64,000 nt of DNA. It comes from Bacillus renqingensis. GTDB lineage: Bacteria; Bacillota; Bacilli; Bacillales; Cytobacillaceae. Shown here piece by piece: positions 36,635 to 45,579 of the stretch. A program made the position numbers and the translations under genes. The stretch spans positions 1-64,000 of the forward strand of contig NZ_JADDIU010000005.1 in NCBI RefSeq assembly GCF_016464375.1, read 5' to 3'. A model generated the notes under the pieces. That model did not search any database. It was not told the origin of the DNA and worked only from the letters and a program-made list of their open reading frames with translations. The stretch's first letter is position 1. The number at the start of each line of letters is the position of its first letter.

Positions 36635-37429
36635 ATGTCTTTTTCGTATAGCATCTTAGCCAGTGGGAGTACGGGGAACGCTCTGTATGTGGAGTCTGAT
36701 GAACACTCCTTCCTGGTGGATGCAGGTTTAAGCGGCAAGCAGATGGAGGGACTTTTTCAGCAAATTGATCGTGAGCTAAGTAAGCTTTCCGCCATCTTTG
36801 TCACGCATGAACATATTGATCATATTAAAGGAATTGGCGTCCTGGCCCGTAAATATAAATTACCAGTCTATGCAAATGAGAAAACATGGAAAGCAATGGA
36901 GAATTCTGTCGGTGCGATTCCTACTGGGCAGAAGTTTGTGTTCAATATGGAATCGGTAAAGAGCTTTGGTTCCATCGACATTGAATCATTTGGTGTCTCG
37001 CACGATGCGGCCCAGCCGATGTTTTATACCTTCCATCATTCCGGAAAGAAGCTCGTCTTGATTACGGATACAGGGTATGTCAGTGACCGGATGAAGGGGA
37101 CTATCTCGAATGCGGATGTTTATATTTTTGAGTCAAATCACGATGTGCAAATGCTGCGGATGGGGCGGTATCCTTGGAATATTAAGAGGAGAATTCTCAG
37201 TGATGTTGGACATGTTTCCAATGAAGATGCGGCGATTGCCATGAGTGAAGTAATCGGGGATCGAACCAAAAGGGTGTATCTTGCCCATTTAAGCCAGGAC
37301 AACAATATGAAGGATTTGGCCAGAATGTCGGTGGCTCAAACGTTAGAGAGCCGTGGGATTATGGTCGGTGAACAAATCGAGCTTTATGATACAGATCCCA
37401 AAACACCAACGATTTTGACAGCGGTCTAA
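36635..37429 (+). CDS. yycJ: Metallo-beta-lactamase-fold exonuclease YycJ/WalJ (264 aa)
   Basis: Zinc-binding [13 protein letters not shown] (HxHxDH), [14 protein letters not shown] and SNHDVQML follow the MBL order. Full length. Last gene of the walRK operon. Relatives are 5' exonucleases with a proposed mismatch-repair role. Confidence 0.93.
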   Translation: MSFSYSILASGSTGNALYVESDEHSFLVDAGLSGKQMEGLFQQIDRELSKLSAIFVTHEHIDHIKGIGVLARKYKLPVYANEKTWKAMENSVGAIPTGQKFVFNMESVKSFGSIDIESFGVSHDAAQPMFYTFHHSGKKLVLITDTGYVSDRMKGTISNADVYIFESNHDVQMLRMGRYPWNIKRRILSDVGHVSNEDAAIAMSEVIGDRTKRVYLAHLSQDNNMKDLARMSVAQTLESRGIMVGEQIELYDTDPKTPTILTAV

Positions 37430-37564
37430 AAAAAATATGGTGAAATTTTGCGGCGCTTTCCCCCTTTTTCCTATCGGGAGAGGTTACTTTTTATAAAGTA
37501 CCCTCACTCTTTTTTATGGGGTTAGAATTTATATCATTCGATTGAGAATTGTCCAGCTGCACAT

Positions 37565-37622
37565 GGAAGGCTTCAGCAGCATTGGCATTGTACGAAGGAA
37601 AAGCGATAGCTTTTTCGAGGAG
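37565..37622. repeat. Intergenic repeat, copy 1 (58 bp)
   Basis: ggaaggcttcagcagcattg ... tttttcgaggag matches 48242-48299 over 58 bp with six differences. Both copies are preceded by gagaattgtc(c/t)agct. This copy lies in the 336-bp gap between yycJ and htrC, which otherwise shows only T/C-rich sequence with a possible terminator near 37460-37520. Confidence 0.8.
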
Positions 37623-37765
37623 ACCATACACCGCTGGCCAGATTGCTTGCGGTTTTCTAAATTAAATGCGATTTTTTAGAAAATCTGTGTTAGTAGAGTA
37701 TAATTATAGTGATAAGCTAAAAATAGATGGTAGCAATCATGTCGAAAGAGAGGAATGGTGTAAAG

Positions 37766-39013
37766 ATGGGGTACTATGATGATCATTCACCAAATCGATA
37801 CAAAGAACAGAAGGGAAATAAAGGTGGAATTTTCATTGCGAGCCTGGTTGGTGCAATCCTCGGGGCCATTTTAGTCATCATTGCTGTTCCCACCTTATCC
37901 AACAAAGGAATGCTCCCCTATAAAGTAGAAACAGATCAAAGGGCAGCGGAAACAAACACAGATCAAACCGGGAAAAATATCGTTCATCAGCAGGTTTCTT
38001 ATGATGTAAAAACCAATACAACCGACGCCATCAATAAAACAGCTGATGCGGTTGTAGGAATTAACAATATCCAATCCACGAGCTTTTGGTTCGATGATAG
38101 TAATCGTAAGGGAAATGGTTCTGATGAAACAGCTGGAACCGGCTCAGGTGTCATTTATAAGAAGGCTGGCGACAGGGCCTTTGTCGTGACAAACCATCAC
38201 GTGGTAGAGGATGCGTCAAGGCTGGAGGTCAGCTTATCCGATGGGACGAAGATTCCCGCTAAGCTTCTGGGCAGTGATATTTGGACTGATTTAGCCGTTC
38301 TTGAAATTGATGCTGCAAAGGTAAAAAAGGTAGCTGAATTCGGCGATTCTGACCGTTTGAAAATGGGAGAACCGGTGATTGCCATCGGGAATCCGCTTGG
38401 TCCTACCTTCTCTGGCTCCGTTACACAGGGAATTATCTCAGGATTAAAACGGACGATTCCCGTGGATATCAATCAGGATGGGGTAGTTGACTGGCAGTCA
38501 GAGGTTTTACAAACGGACGCGGCAATTAATCCGGGGAATAGCGGCGGTGCTCTCATTAATATGGCGGGCCAAGTAATAGGGATCAATTCGATGAAGATTG
38601 CCCAGAACGCAGTAGAAGGAATTGGCTTGTCGATTCCGATTAATTCGGCTAAACCAATCATTCACGACCTCGAGACCTTTGGCAGTGTGAAACGCCCGTA
38701 TATGGGGGTGGACCTAAAGTCGGTTAATGAAATTCCTGCCTACTATCAGCAAGAAGCACTGAAGCTGCCACACAATGTGACCTCTGGTGTCGCGATTCGT
38801 CAGATTGTGCCAAGATCCCCCGCTGCACGAGCGGGCTTAAAGGAATTGGATGTTATCGTTGAAATGGATGGTACCAAAATCAATGATGTGATTGATTTAA
38901 GGAAGCATTTGTATCAGAAAAAGAAAATTGGCGAAAAAATGAAGGTTAAATTTTATCGCAAAGGAAAACTGCAGGAGACCACGTTAACGTTAACTGGAGA
39001 AAAAATGCAATAA
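37766..39013 (+). CDS. htrC: Membrane-anchored HtrA-type serine protease (YyxA/HtrC-like) (415 aa)
   Basis: A single N-terminal membrane helix (residues about 23-45, GIFIASLVGAILGAILVIIA), trypsin-like domain with VVTNHHVVEDA (His), WTDLAVLEI (Asp), AINPGNSGGAL (Ser), and a C-terminal PDZ domain (about 320-410). ATG 37766 after gagaggaatg; an in-frame ATG exists upstream at 37727. Position after yycJ matches B. subtilis yyxA. Confidence 0.92.
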   Translation: MGYYDDHSPNRYKEQKGNKGGIFIASLVGAILGAILVIIAVPTLSNKGMLPYKVETDQRAAETNTDQTGKNIVHQQVSYDVKTNTTDAINKTADAVVGINNIQSTSFWFDDSNRKGNGSDETAGTGSGVIYKKAGDRAFVVTNHHVVEDASRLEVSLSDGTKIPAKLLGSDIWTDLAVLEIDAAKVKKVAEFGDSDRLKMGEPVIAIGNPLGPTFSGSVTQGIISGLKRTIPVDINQDGVVDWQSEVLQTDAAINPGNSGGALINMAGQVIGINSMKIAQNAVEGIGLSIPINSAKPIIHDLETFGSVKRPYMGVDLKSVNEIPAYYQQEALKLPHNVTSGVAIRQIVPRSPAARAGLKELDVIVEMDGTKINDVIDLRKHLYQKKKIGEKMKVKFYRKGKLQETTLTLTGEKMQ

Positions 39014-39017
39014 ACAG

Positions 39018-39052
39018 CAGCAGGAAGGTGATAGGCTCACTTTCCTGTTTTT
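39018..39052 (+). terminator. Terminator after htrC
   Basis: caggaaggtga-taggc-tcactttcctg followed by T5. Confidence 0.85.
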
Positions 39053-39108
39053 CCTTTGACGGATGCTTTGTGATGTATGATGATTTACGAGAAAGGTGAA
39101 GGATAGAG

Positions 39109-39267
39109 ATGATTTATTGTTGTGAGGAACATGTAGAGCTGGGACTCGATGTAATTGTGGACGAATACGAGACATTTCCGGTATTAACGAAAATAGCTGT
39201 GGATAACTTATCAACAAGCTGTGAATTCTGTCAAAAAACAGCTGTATATTTAGTGGCGAACAAATGA
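39109..39267 (+). CDS. yyzF: CxxH/CxxC zinc-ribbon-like small protein, YyzF-type (52 aa)
   Basis: Too short for most gene finders. It reads MIYCCEEHVELGLD ... CEFCQKTAVYLV, so paired ligands C-x-x-H and C-x-x-C are 30 residues apart. This matches the CxxH/CxxC family that B. subtilis encodes (yyzF) in this position before rlmH. Start ATG 39109, with gaaaggtgaaggatag upstream. Function unknown. Two DnaA boxes lie on or beside its end. Confidence 0.85.
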   Translation: MIYCCEEHVELGLDVIVDEYETFPVLTKIAVDNLSTSCEFCQKTAVYLVANK

Positions 39268-39369
39268 TTTCATACAAGATGTGGATAAAAAATGTGTATA
39301 TGTGGATAACTTCTGTGGATATCTTGTTTGTAAGCTGTTTGTAATTACGTTGAAAAGGGCTGTGGATTG
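39198..39369. promoter_or_regulatory. Cluster of DnaA boxes
   Basis: The consensus TGTGGATAA occurs exactly at 39198, 39280 and 39301, and near-matches TGTGGATAT at 39314 and TGTGGATTG at 39361, all in one orientation within 172 bp. The random expectation for three exact 9-mers in this span is very low. DnaA-binding clusters outside oriC, including one near this gene (yydA) as I recall, titrate DnaA in B. subtilis. Confidence 0.75.
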
Positions 39370-39848
39370 TGAATATCTCGATTATTACGGTTGGAAAATT
39401 AAAAGAAAAGTACCTGAAGCTGGGGATGGAAGAGTATGTCAAGAGACTTTCTGCTTATGCCAAGGTGGAAATTGTGGAAGTAGCAGATGAAAAGGCACCG
39501 GAGGAATTAAGCGAGCTGGAAATGATTCAAGTGAAGCAAAAAGAAGGCGAGCGGATTTTAGCAAAGATTAGTGCGGATACATATGTGATTGCTTTGGCGA
39601 TTAAAGGAAAAATGCTGTCATCCGAGGAACTGGCAGATAGGCTGGATAAGCTTGCGACTTACGGAAAAAGCAAAATTGCCTTCGTCATTGGCGGATCCTT
39701 AGGTTTAAGTGATGAAGTATTGCAGCGGTCCAATGAACAGTTGTCCTTTTCGCGGATGACCTTCCCCCACCAGCTAATGCGACTAATTTTGCTGGAGCAA
39801 ATTTATCGGGCATTTCGGATTAATCGGGGGGAACCTTATCATAAGTGA
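39369..39848 (+). CDS. rlmH: 23S rRNA pseudouridine-1915 N3-methyltransferase RlmH (159 aa)
   Basis: [34 protein letters not shown] (SAM-binding SPOUT knot), [26 protein letters not shown] and the C-terminal GEPYHK are fully conserved. GTG start 39369. Dimeric SPOUT methyltransferase acting on 70S ribosomes. Confidence 0.97.
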   Translation: MNISIITVGKLKEKYLKLGMEEYVKRLSAYAKVEIVEVADEKAPEELSELEMIQVKQKEGERILAKISADTYVIALAIKGKMLSSEELADRLDKLATYGKSKIAFVIGGSLGLSDEVLQRSNEQLSFSRMTFPHQLMRLILLEQIYRAFRINRGEPYHK

Positions 39849-40194
39849 ATGAGGTTTTTAAAGTGTAATTATAATGGGTATTATTCGGAAACACGGCTAA
39901 TGAGATAGTTGCTACGTATGACTTGCATCATTACTGCCAACAGCCCGAACAAGAGGATTGCATTAGAAATTACCTTGTTAAAGCTGTTCGGAATTTTCAC
40001 TTTTATCAAATATATTGCAATAGGGAACATATGTTTGATAAAATAAAAGTAGCTAGTACTAAAAGGGATACTGCTGAGGTTCTATTTTATTAAAAATGAG
40101 TTTTAGATAAAGTCTTGGTTTGTATTACCAATAGATGGATTATGAAATTAAACCAATTTATATGAGATAATAAAATGCAAGGAGGCAGAATACT
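39849..40194. other. Gap between rlmH and the restriction-modification genes
   Basis: AT-rich, no credible gene. The core gene order ends here and the defence-like island begins. A possible promoter with gagataataaaatg directly before the methylase ribosome site is the only element I can point to. Confidence 0.4.
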
Positions 40195-41058
40195 TTGGCT
40201 ATTGATATATATGAACTTAAATTAAAGACTAACTTGAAAAACCCATGTAATATCATAATTGGGGATTCTAGGGAGGTTCTTTCCCGTTTTCCTGACCAAA
40301 TATTCCAATGTTGTATTACAAGTCCACCTTATTGGGGGCTCCGCGACTATGGTATAGATGGTCAAATAGGTGCTGAACAAAATGTTGAAGATTATATAAG
40401 AAATCTAGTTTTAGTTTTTCGTGAAGTCAGAAGAACATTAAAAGATAACGGGACACTTTGGCTAAATATCGGGGATTCTTATACAAGCGGAAATCGAGGC
40501 TGGAGAGATAGTGATAAGAAAAACGCTGCGAGGGCAATGTCATATCGCCCACCTAATCCAGAAGGACTAAAAAACAAGGATTTGATTGGTGTTCCATGGA
40601 AATTAGCATTTGCTTTACAAGCAGATGGATGGTATTTACGTTCAGACATAATATGGAATAAGCCAAATTGTCAACCCGAGTCGGTAAAAGATAGACCGAC
40701 ACGATCTCATGAATATGTATTTTTGTTATCTAAATCTGAAAAATATTATTATGATTATGAAGCAATAAAAGAGCCTGGTGTAAACGGATCGTTAAAAAAT
40801 CGCCGGACCGTTTGGAATATTAACACCAGACCTTTTAAAGAAGCACATTTTGCAGTGTTTCCACCTGAGCTTGCAGAGATAAGTATATTAGCTGGTAGTA
40901 TGCAAGATTCTCTAGTTCTTGACCCGTTTTTTGGTTCAGGAACCGTTGGACAAGTTTCAATTGAAACTGGTAGAAGATGTGTAGGTATTGAATTAAATAA
41001 AGAATATGCTGAGATAGCAGAACGTCGAATCAAAAATTCCAACCCTGGATTTTTATAA
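40195..41058 (+). CDS. Type II DNA methyltransferase, beta class (287 aa)
   Basis: Catalytic motif IV CITSPPYWGLRDYG lies near residues 42-56 and the SAM motif FFGSGTVG near residue 247, the beta-class order. TSPPYW is most common in N4-cytosine enzymes, although N6-adenine cannot be excluded. TTG start 40195 after caaggaggc. It converges with the minus-strand gene ending at 41053, overlapping by 6 nt, the normal arrangement for a methylase and its nuclease. Confidence 0.88.
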   Translation: MAIDIYELKLKTNLKNPCNIIIGDSREVLSRFPDQIFQCCITSPPYWGLRDYGIDGQIGAEQNVEDYIRNLVLVFREVRRTLKDNGTLWLNIGDSYTSGNRGWRDSDKKNAARAMSYRPPNPEGLKNKDLIGVPWKLAFALQADGWYLRSDIIWNKPNCQPESVKDRPTRSHEYVFLLSKSEKYYYDYEAIKEPGVNGSLKNRRTVWNINTRPFKEAHFAVFPPELAEISILAGSMQDSLVLDPFFGSGTVGQVSIETGRRCVGIELNKEYAEIAERRIKNSNPGFL

Positions 41059-41823
41059 GATTTCCTGGACTTCAAAAATCCATTCGGCATGGACTATGCA
41101 GATCTCTTTTAATAAGTGCTTAATTTGAAGTTTTCTTTCGCCACCACCGTCGAAATAAAGCTCAAATAGCCTTTGACCAAATTTATTAAAGACACGACAA
41201 TAACCAGGTTTTGGGAATTGCTTACTATTAAACATCATTTCGAATTCTCCAAACCTTGTTTCCATCAATATATCCTTTGGTATTTCAACCAACTCGTAAT
41301 GCCACCGGGGTGCACGTGATATTAGCCTAAGAGTAAAAATGCGGTCATAAGATGACATATGTTTAAAAAATTGATCTCGAAGTCCCTTTAGATCGTTAAT
41401 ATTATTGCCCCAATTTCCTTTGCCTAGTTCCATAAACTTAGAAATGTGTATTTCATCAATTTTTATTGCTTTGGCAGCCTCGGTTTTTAATGAGATTTTA
41501 ATATTATTGATAGTTATGTCGTGTCCAGGGTTACCCTTTGGAGCTAATTTTGCCGTAAAGCCGGACATATTTGCCACACGTTCCATTAAATATTCAAATT
41601 TATCCTTTGAAAAGGCTTCTGAGGAAAAGCAATGATGTATTCTTAGTCCATCACCAAAGTTTTCAAGGAATACCTCATTTACAAGGTCTGATTCTAAAAG
41701 ACAATTGTATCTATGTGGCCCTTTTAACTGATTTATAATTTTTTCAATCCAATGGATTTGTCCGTTTGTAAGGCCCTCTAAGTCTTTTGCTAATCTAGTA
41801 ATTCTTGAATGTTTGTATTGCAT
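41053..41823 (-). CDS. Likely type II restriction endonuclease partner (256 aa)
   Basis: A possible PD-(D/E)xK core is seen at NPGHDITINN ... ISLKTEAAK (residues about 99-121), with the Asp, Glu and Lys of a metal site. The length and the convergent overlap with the methylase fit a type II nuclease. HISKFMELGKGNWG and GGGERKLQIKHLL look like conserved blocks. The overall style reminds me of SmaI-like enzymes, but this is memory and should not be taken as specificity. No control gene is seen. Confidence 0.65.
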   Translation of the reverse strand: MQYKHSRITRLAKDLEGLTNGQIHWIEKIINQLKGPHRYNCLLESDLVNEVFLENFGDGLRIHHCFSSEAFSKDKFEYLMERVANMSGFTAKLAPKGNPGHDITINNIKISLKTEAAKAIKIDEIHISKFMELGKGNWGNNINDLKGLRDQFFKHMSSYDRIFTLRLISRAPRWHYELVEIPKDILMETRFGEFEMMFNSKQFPKPGYCRVFNKFGQRLFELYFDGGGERKLQIKHLLKEICIVHAEWIFEVQEIL

Positions 41824-42526
41824 CTTAATTTCACCTTTCTATTTTTCTGAATAGATTCACAAAAAAGTAAAACATTATCTCATAACGGAAATAAATGAAT
41901 ACTCATTAATATATTAGTAGAGTATATTCTATAACAATAGCTTCAATTCCTTTTTTGGAATTAGGGCTATTTCAATTTTAAGGAATGGAAAATGAATTTG
42001 TATTTACAAGTAATCAGTTACAACTGCTATTTGTTGGGGTTGAAAAGGAAGTAAAGAAACTACCGATATAACGAATCAATATTGTACTACTAAAATTGGT
42101 AAATAAATAAAGAATGTTTACAAAGAGGGTATATTAAGACCTTAAAAGAAGGCTACAGATTTCAAAAAAATGTTCCTAGGAGGCAAAGATTATCAACACT
42201 TCCTTATTATATACCTTGATACAAAAAATCAAAGCGGAAAAGATAATCGGCATTGACGTACTTTCTAGCTTACACCCTTTTTAATAAAAAAGGGACTGAC
42301 ATTTAGAAAACTAATAATGGAAGCCGTGATAGGGATAAATTGAACAGTAGTTACAGACAAACTGATAGAAAAGAAGTGGGTGAGGGTATCCCTCGCAATT
42401 TAAACTCTAATTTCATCATTTTTACGAGAATGGATATTTCAAATTCTTACAAAATGCTATACTATATTTATATATTGCGTTTTTTCGTAATTATGGAGAT
42501 TTGCAAAGAAAGTAGTGAAGTAATTG
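41824..42526. other. 703-bp gap before the adenine methylase
   Basis: AT-rich and without a supported gene. A hairpin cccttttt-aata-aaaaaggg at 42275-42294 could terminate or attenuate. The promoter of the endonuclease gene must lie at the left edge and that of the methylase at the right edge. A 75-codon frame over 42340-42567 overlaps the methylase start and has no good ribosome site. Confidence 0.4.
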
Positions 42527-43405
42527 ATGAATCCATCGCCTTTAAGATATCCAGGGGGAAAATATAAATTATATCAATTTATTAGTAGGCTGGTCCGGAA
42601 AAATAGCAGCTCCACATATATTGAGCCCTTTGCAGGTGGCTCAGCTCTCTCTTTTGCACTGTTATTTAATGGCGTAGTAAAAAGAGTAATCATTAATGAC
42701 TACGATTTTTCAATTTATTGTTTTTGGGATAACGTATTAAATAGGACAGATGAATTTATCAAGCTAATTCGGGAAACTCCTGTGACTTTAGAGGAATGGC
42801 ATAAACAAAAGTCAATTAGGGAAAATATATTTAATCATGACCCACTCACAGTAGGTATGTCTACCTTTTTTCTGAATCGTGTGAATAGGTCGGGAATTAT
42901 TGATAAAGCAGGACCTATTGGCGGTTTAGGACAAACTGGAGATTACCTGATTAATTGTAGGTTTAATAAGGACGATTTAATTGATAGGATTTTGAAAATC
43001 TCGACATACAAGGATGCTATTAAATTATTCAATATGGACGCTATGGATTTTATTGAATCGGAAATAACCAAGACGAGAAATTCGTTTACTTTCTTTGATC
43101 CGCCATATTACAACAAAGGTAGAGGATTATATACAAATTTTTATAACCATGGAGATCATGAAAACTTAGCTAAAGCAATAAGTAATATTTTGAGAAACCG
43201 TAAGTGGATTGTAACATATGACACAGCCGATGAAATCAAACAGTTTTATTCTAAATTTGATTCTCTAACTTTTAATTTATCCTATACTTTGCAGGAGAAA
43301 AAGAACGGTTCGGAATACATGTTCTTTTCAAAAAAAATCCTGCGATTAGAAAACGAAAATGAATTTATAAAAATATTGCAGAATAGCGAAGTTAAGGTGG
43401 GCTAG
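42527..43405 (+). CDS. D12-class DNA adenine methyltransferase, Dam-like (292 aa)
   Basis: Motif I PFAGGSALSFALL with LRYPGGKYKL at the N-terminus, and catalytic DPPYYNKGRGLYTNF (DPPY) near residue 187, give the alpha-class D12 order of Dam and DpnII-type methylases. ATG 42527 is preferred over the TTG just before it. The gene ends 2 nt before the ParB-like gene, so the two form an operon. No nuclease gene of the usual kind is next to it; the partner is the ParB-like protein. Confidence 0.88.
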   Translation: MNPSPLRYPGGKYKLYQFISRLVRKNSSSTYIEPFAGGSALSFALLFNGVVKRVIINDYDFSIYCFWDNVLNRTDEFIKLIRETPVTLEEWHKQKSIRENIFNHDPLTVGMSTFFLNRVNRSGIIDKAGPIGGLGQTGDYLINCRFNKDDLIDRILKISTYKDAIKLFNMDAMDFIESEITKTRNSFTFFDPPYYNKGRGLYTNFYNHGDHENLAKAISNILRNRKWIVTYDTADEIKQFYSKFDSLTFNLSYTLQEKKNGSEYMFFSKKILRLENENEFIKILQNSEVKVG

Positions 43406-43407
43406 GA

Positions 43408-45144
43408 ATGACAATTACTAATGAATATAGATCTGTAGGGATTTCTGAGATCTTAAACTTTGTTGAAAATCCCCGCCATGATGTTGGGATTAACGAAATA
43501 GATACTATTAAGAAACTAATTAATAAAGTTGGTTCACAATATATGTACAACCTTGCAAAAGATATATATGAAAACGGATTGATGCGTTCAAATTTGCCTA
43601 TATTAGTTTTCGACTCAAAGAAAAATAAATACGTTGTTTATGAAGGCAATAGAAGAATTGCATGTTTAAAATTTTTGAATACTCCTACTATTTTATCTAG
43701 TATCGATAAAGCTTTAATGAAAAGAATTGAAAATTTAATTTCAAATAATCAAGGTGTAATAGAAACATCCGTTCATTGCTATATCACAACTGAAGAGCAG
43801 GCTTTTTTAATGATGAAAAGAATCCATTCGGGTGAAGACAAAGGTAGAGGGCTTAAGGCTTGGTCGGCAAAAGAAAAAGAAATTTTCCAAGAGAGAATTA
43901 ACAAGAAGAAATCAACAGCATTGATTATTGTAGAATTATCAGAGAAGCTCTTAAAGAAGGACATAACAAAAGTAATAGATTTTTCAACTATTCAAAGATT
44001 TTTTAATACGAGAAAAATGAAGAAAACATTAGGCTTGGATAAAGGTGAGAGTTCAAATATTACGAAAGAAAAAATAGAACTTATCAATTATTTGATTGAA
44101 CAAAGTGTAAAGGAAAGCAAACAAAGGGGTGTCGCATTAACTCGTTTATTTAATAAGACAGCTGATATTGAATCCTTCTTTATACCATTAATTGAGGAAT
44201 ATAACAAGAAGGACCAGAATTTTCTAGACCAACCGAGTGATGAAAGTGTCAATGATGATGTAACGCCAATAGGAAAATATATGTCAGAAGAAGCGGGTAA
44301 TCAAGGATCATCTAATGGGGAAGCCAAAGAAAGTTCGTTTGAGGAGTCTGGAGTTAGCACTAGTACACCTTTGAAGATAGGTATCAATAAGGATGATAAC
44401 AGTGTTTATTTTACCAATCAAACGGTAGATTTGGGAGAAAAATTATTAGTGGAAAATAGCAAGTCGTTCAATTTAGAACTATTATCAATTGAATGCCAAC
44501 AACTTACTATATTTAATGGTATCGTACAGCCAAATAACTTGCCCGGGGATTATATTGTCACATACAAATATTATAAAGATAGTTCTAGAAGTTTAATTTA
44601 TTGGCAGGATACTATAAAGATAACCTTGAAAATTCCAAAATCAAATTCAGTAGTCATGCTACAACAAGCGGTTCTTTCAAGAGTATTTATGGATAAGTAT
44701 ATAGATCAATTAATATTTGACCACTCAGAAAAAATAAAAGCACTTATGTTCTTTTTAGCTACTGAAAATAAAAATGGAAAATATTCATTCTTTATTAATA
44801 TTGTAAGTCGAATGTTTCTTGAGTTTGTATTTAGAATGTATGCATCAAAAGTTCTTAAGTATGACAACCAAACAATTGAAGAAAAATGTAATTCACTACC
44901 TGGATTTATTGATCATTGCTGTAGTAAAATTGAAAACTCAAATCCGCAAATGTTTGTAAAACATATTAAAAAAGGTAGGACTGACGCAACTAAAAAAATT
45001 GATTTACTCCAGAAAAGTGTTCACTATTACGATGTAACTATTTCCAATGATGACATACAGGCGATGTTTACTAATTTATCACTATACTTGGAGTATGTTT
45101 TTAATGAATTGATTAAAGAGCAATTTCAAGAAGTTGCCAAGTAG
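43408..45144 (+). CDS. ParB-like domain protein with a possible HEPN-like C-terminus (578 aa)
   Basis: The N-terminus is a ParB/Srx-type domain: LAKDIYENGLMRSNLPILVF and YVVYEGNRRIACLKFL (the GNRR motif, residues about 78-82), followed by a helical region. A low-complexity linker (about 270-305) precedes a beta-rich stretch and a helical C-terminus ending VHYYDVTISNDDIQAMFTNL, which resembles the end of HEPN-like domains in defence proteins. The methylase gene is 2 nt upstream. ParB-like nucleases with methylases occur in phages and defence islands. The function is a guess. Confidence 0.6.
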   Translation: MTITNEYRSVGISEILNFVENPRHDVGINEIDTIKKLINKVGSQYMYNLAKDIYENGLMRSNLPILVFDSKKNKYVVYEGNRRIACLKFLNTPTILSSIDKALMKRIENLISNNQGVIETSVHCYITTEEQAFLMMKRIHSGEDKGRGLKAWSAKEKEIFQERINKKKSTALIIVELSEKLLKKDITKVIDFSTIQRFFNTRKMKKTLGLDKGESSNITKEKIELINYLIEQSVKESKQRGVALTRLFNKTADIESFFIPLIEEYNKKDQNFLDQPSDESVNDDVTPIGKYMSEEAGNQGSSNGEAKESSFEESGVSTSTPLKIGINKDDNSVYFTNQTVDLGEKLLVENSKSFNLELLSIECQQLTIFNGIVQPNNLPGDYIVTYKYYKDSSRSLIYWQDTIKITLKIPKSNSVVMLQQAVLSRVFMDKYIDQLIFDHSEKIKALMFFLATENKNGKYSFFINIVSRMFLEFVFRMYASKVLKYDNQTIEEKCNSLPGFIDHCCSKIENSNPQMFVKHIKKGRTDATKKIDLLQKSVHYYDVTISNDDIQAMFTNLSLYLEYVFNELIKEQFQEVAK

Positions 45145-45540
45145 ATATCATTAAATGACCATAAAGGATTACATGTTTGTCCTTGTGGTTTTAATATCAA
45201 TCTAAAGAGTAAACTTATCAGATTATCCAAATGAATCCTTCGAAACCTACTTTTTATGTGGAAGACAGCATGGGTACTGTTACAAAAGTGAGTCCAAAAA
45301 TTGTGGAGGCAAGAGCTTACTGTACAATACCGTTTGCTAACTGTTTATCTATAATCGTGTATTTATTATGAGGAAAACCTTATTTAAATACGTTACGGTG
45401 AACCGTAACATAATAAATGGGGTTCTTAAAATAACTTCTTATAAACTTGATATTTAAAATTTTGTTCATTTTACGATATAAATCGTCTGAGACAAATGTG
45501 CAATTTACCTCTGGATGAGATCGTAAACTGTAATGAAATT
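45145..45540. other. Gap with a perfect dyad at 45392-45409
   Basis: gttacggt-ga-accgtaac (45392-45409) is a perfect hairpin, nested within atttattatg (45361-45370) and its inverse cataataaat (45409-45418). It has no T-run, so it may be a protein-binding dyad. No gene is visible in the gap. Confidence 0.45.
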
Positions 45541-45579
45541 AAAAAACTGACACCTAAAGAAAAAAGGTGTCAGTTTTTT
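45541..45579. terminator. Bidirectional terminator at the cotA 3' end
   Basis: aaaaaactgacacc and ggtgtcagtttttt are complementary over 14 bp with an 11-nt loop. It overlaps the cotA stop codon and serves the minus-strand gene, possibly the plus-strand island as well. Confidence 0.85.

Noticed and set aside
39369-39490. Alternative frame over the rlmH start
   Set aside because: It is a shadow; the rlmH frame shows full family conservation.
40195-41823. SmaI-like specificity (CCCGGG)
   Set aside because: Style of both proteins hints at it, but CCCGGG occurs several times in the window (for example near 6303, 20556 and 27544), and no direct evidence supports a site.
42340-42567. 75-codon frame before the adenine methylase
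   Set aside because: No start signal and overlaps the true methylase start.
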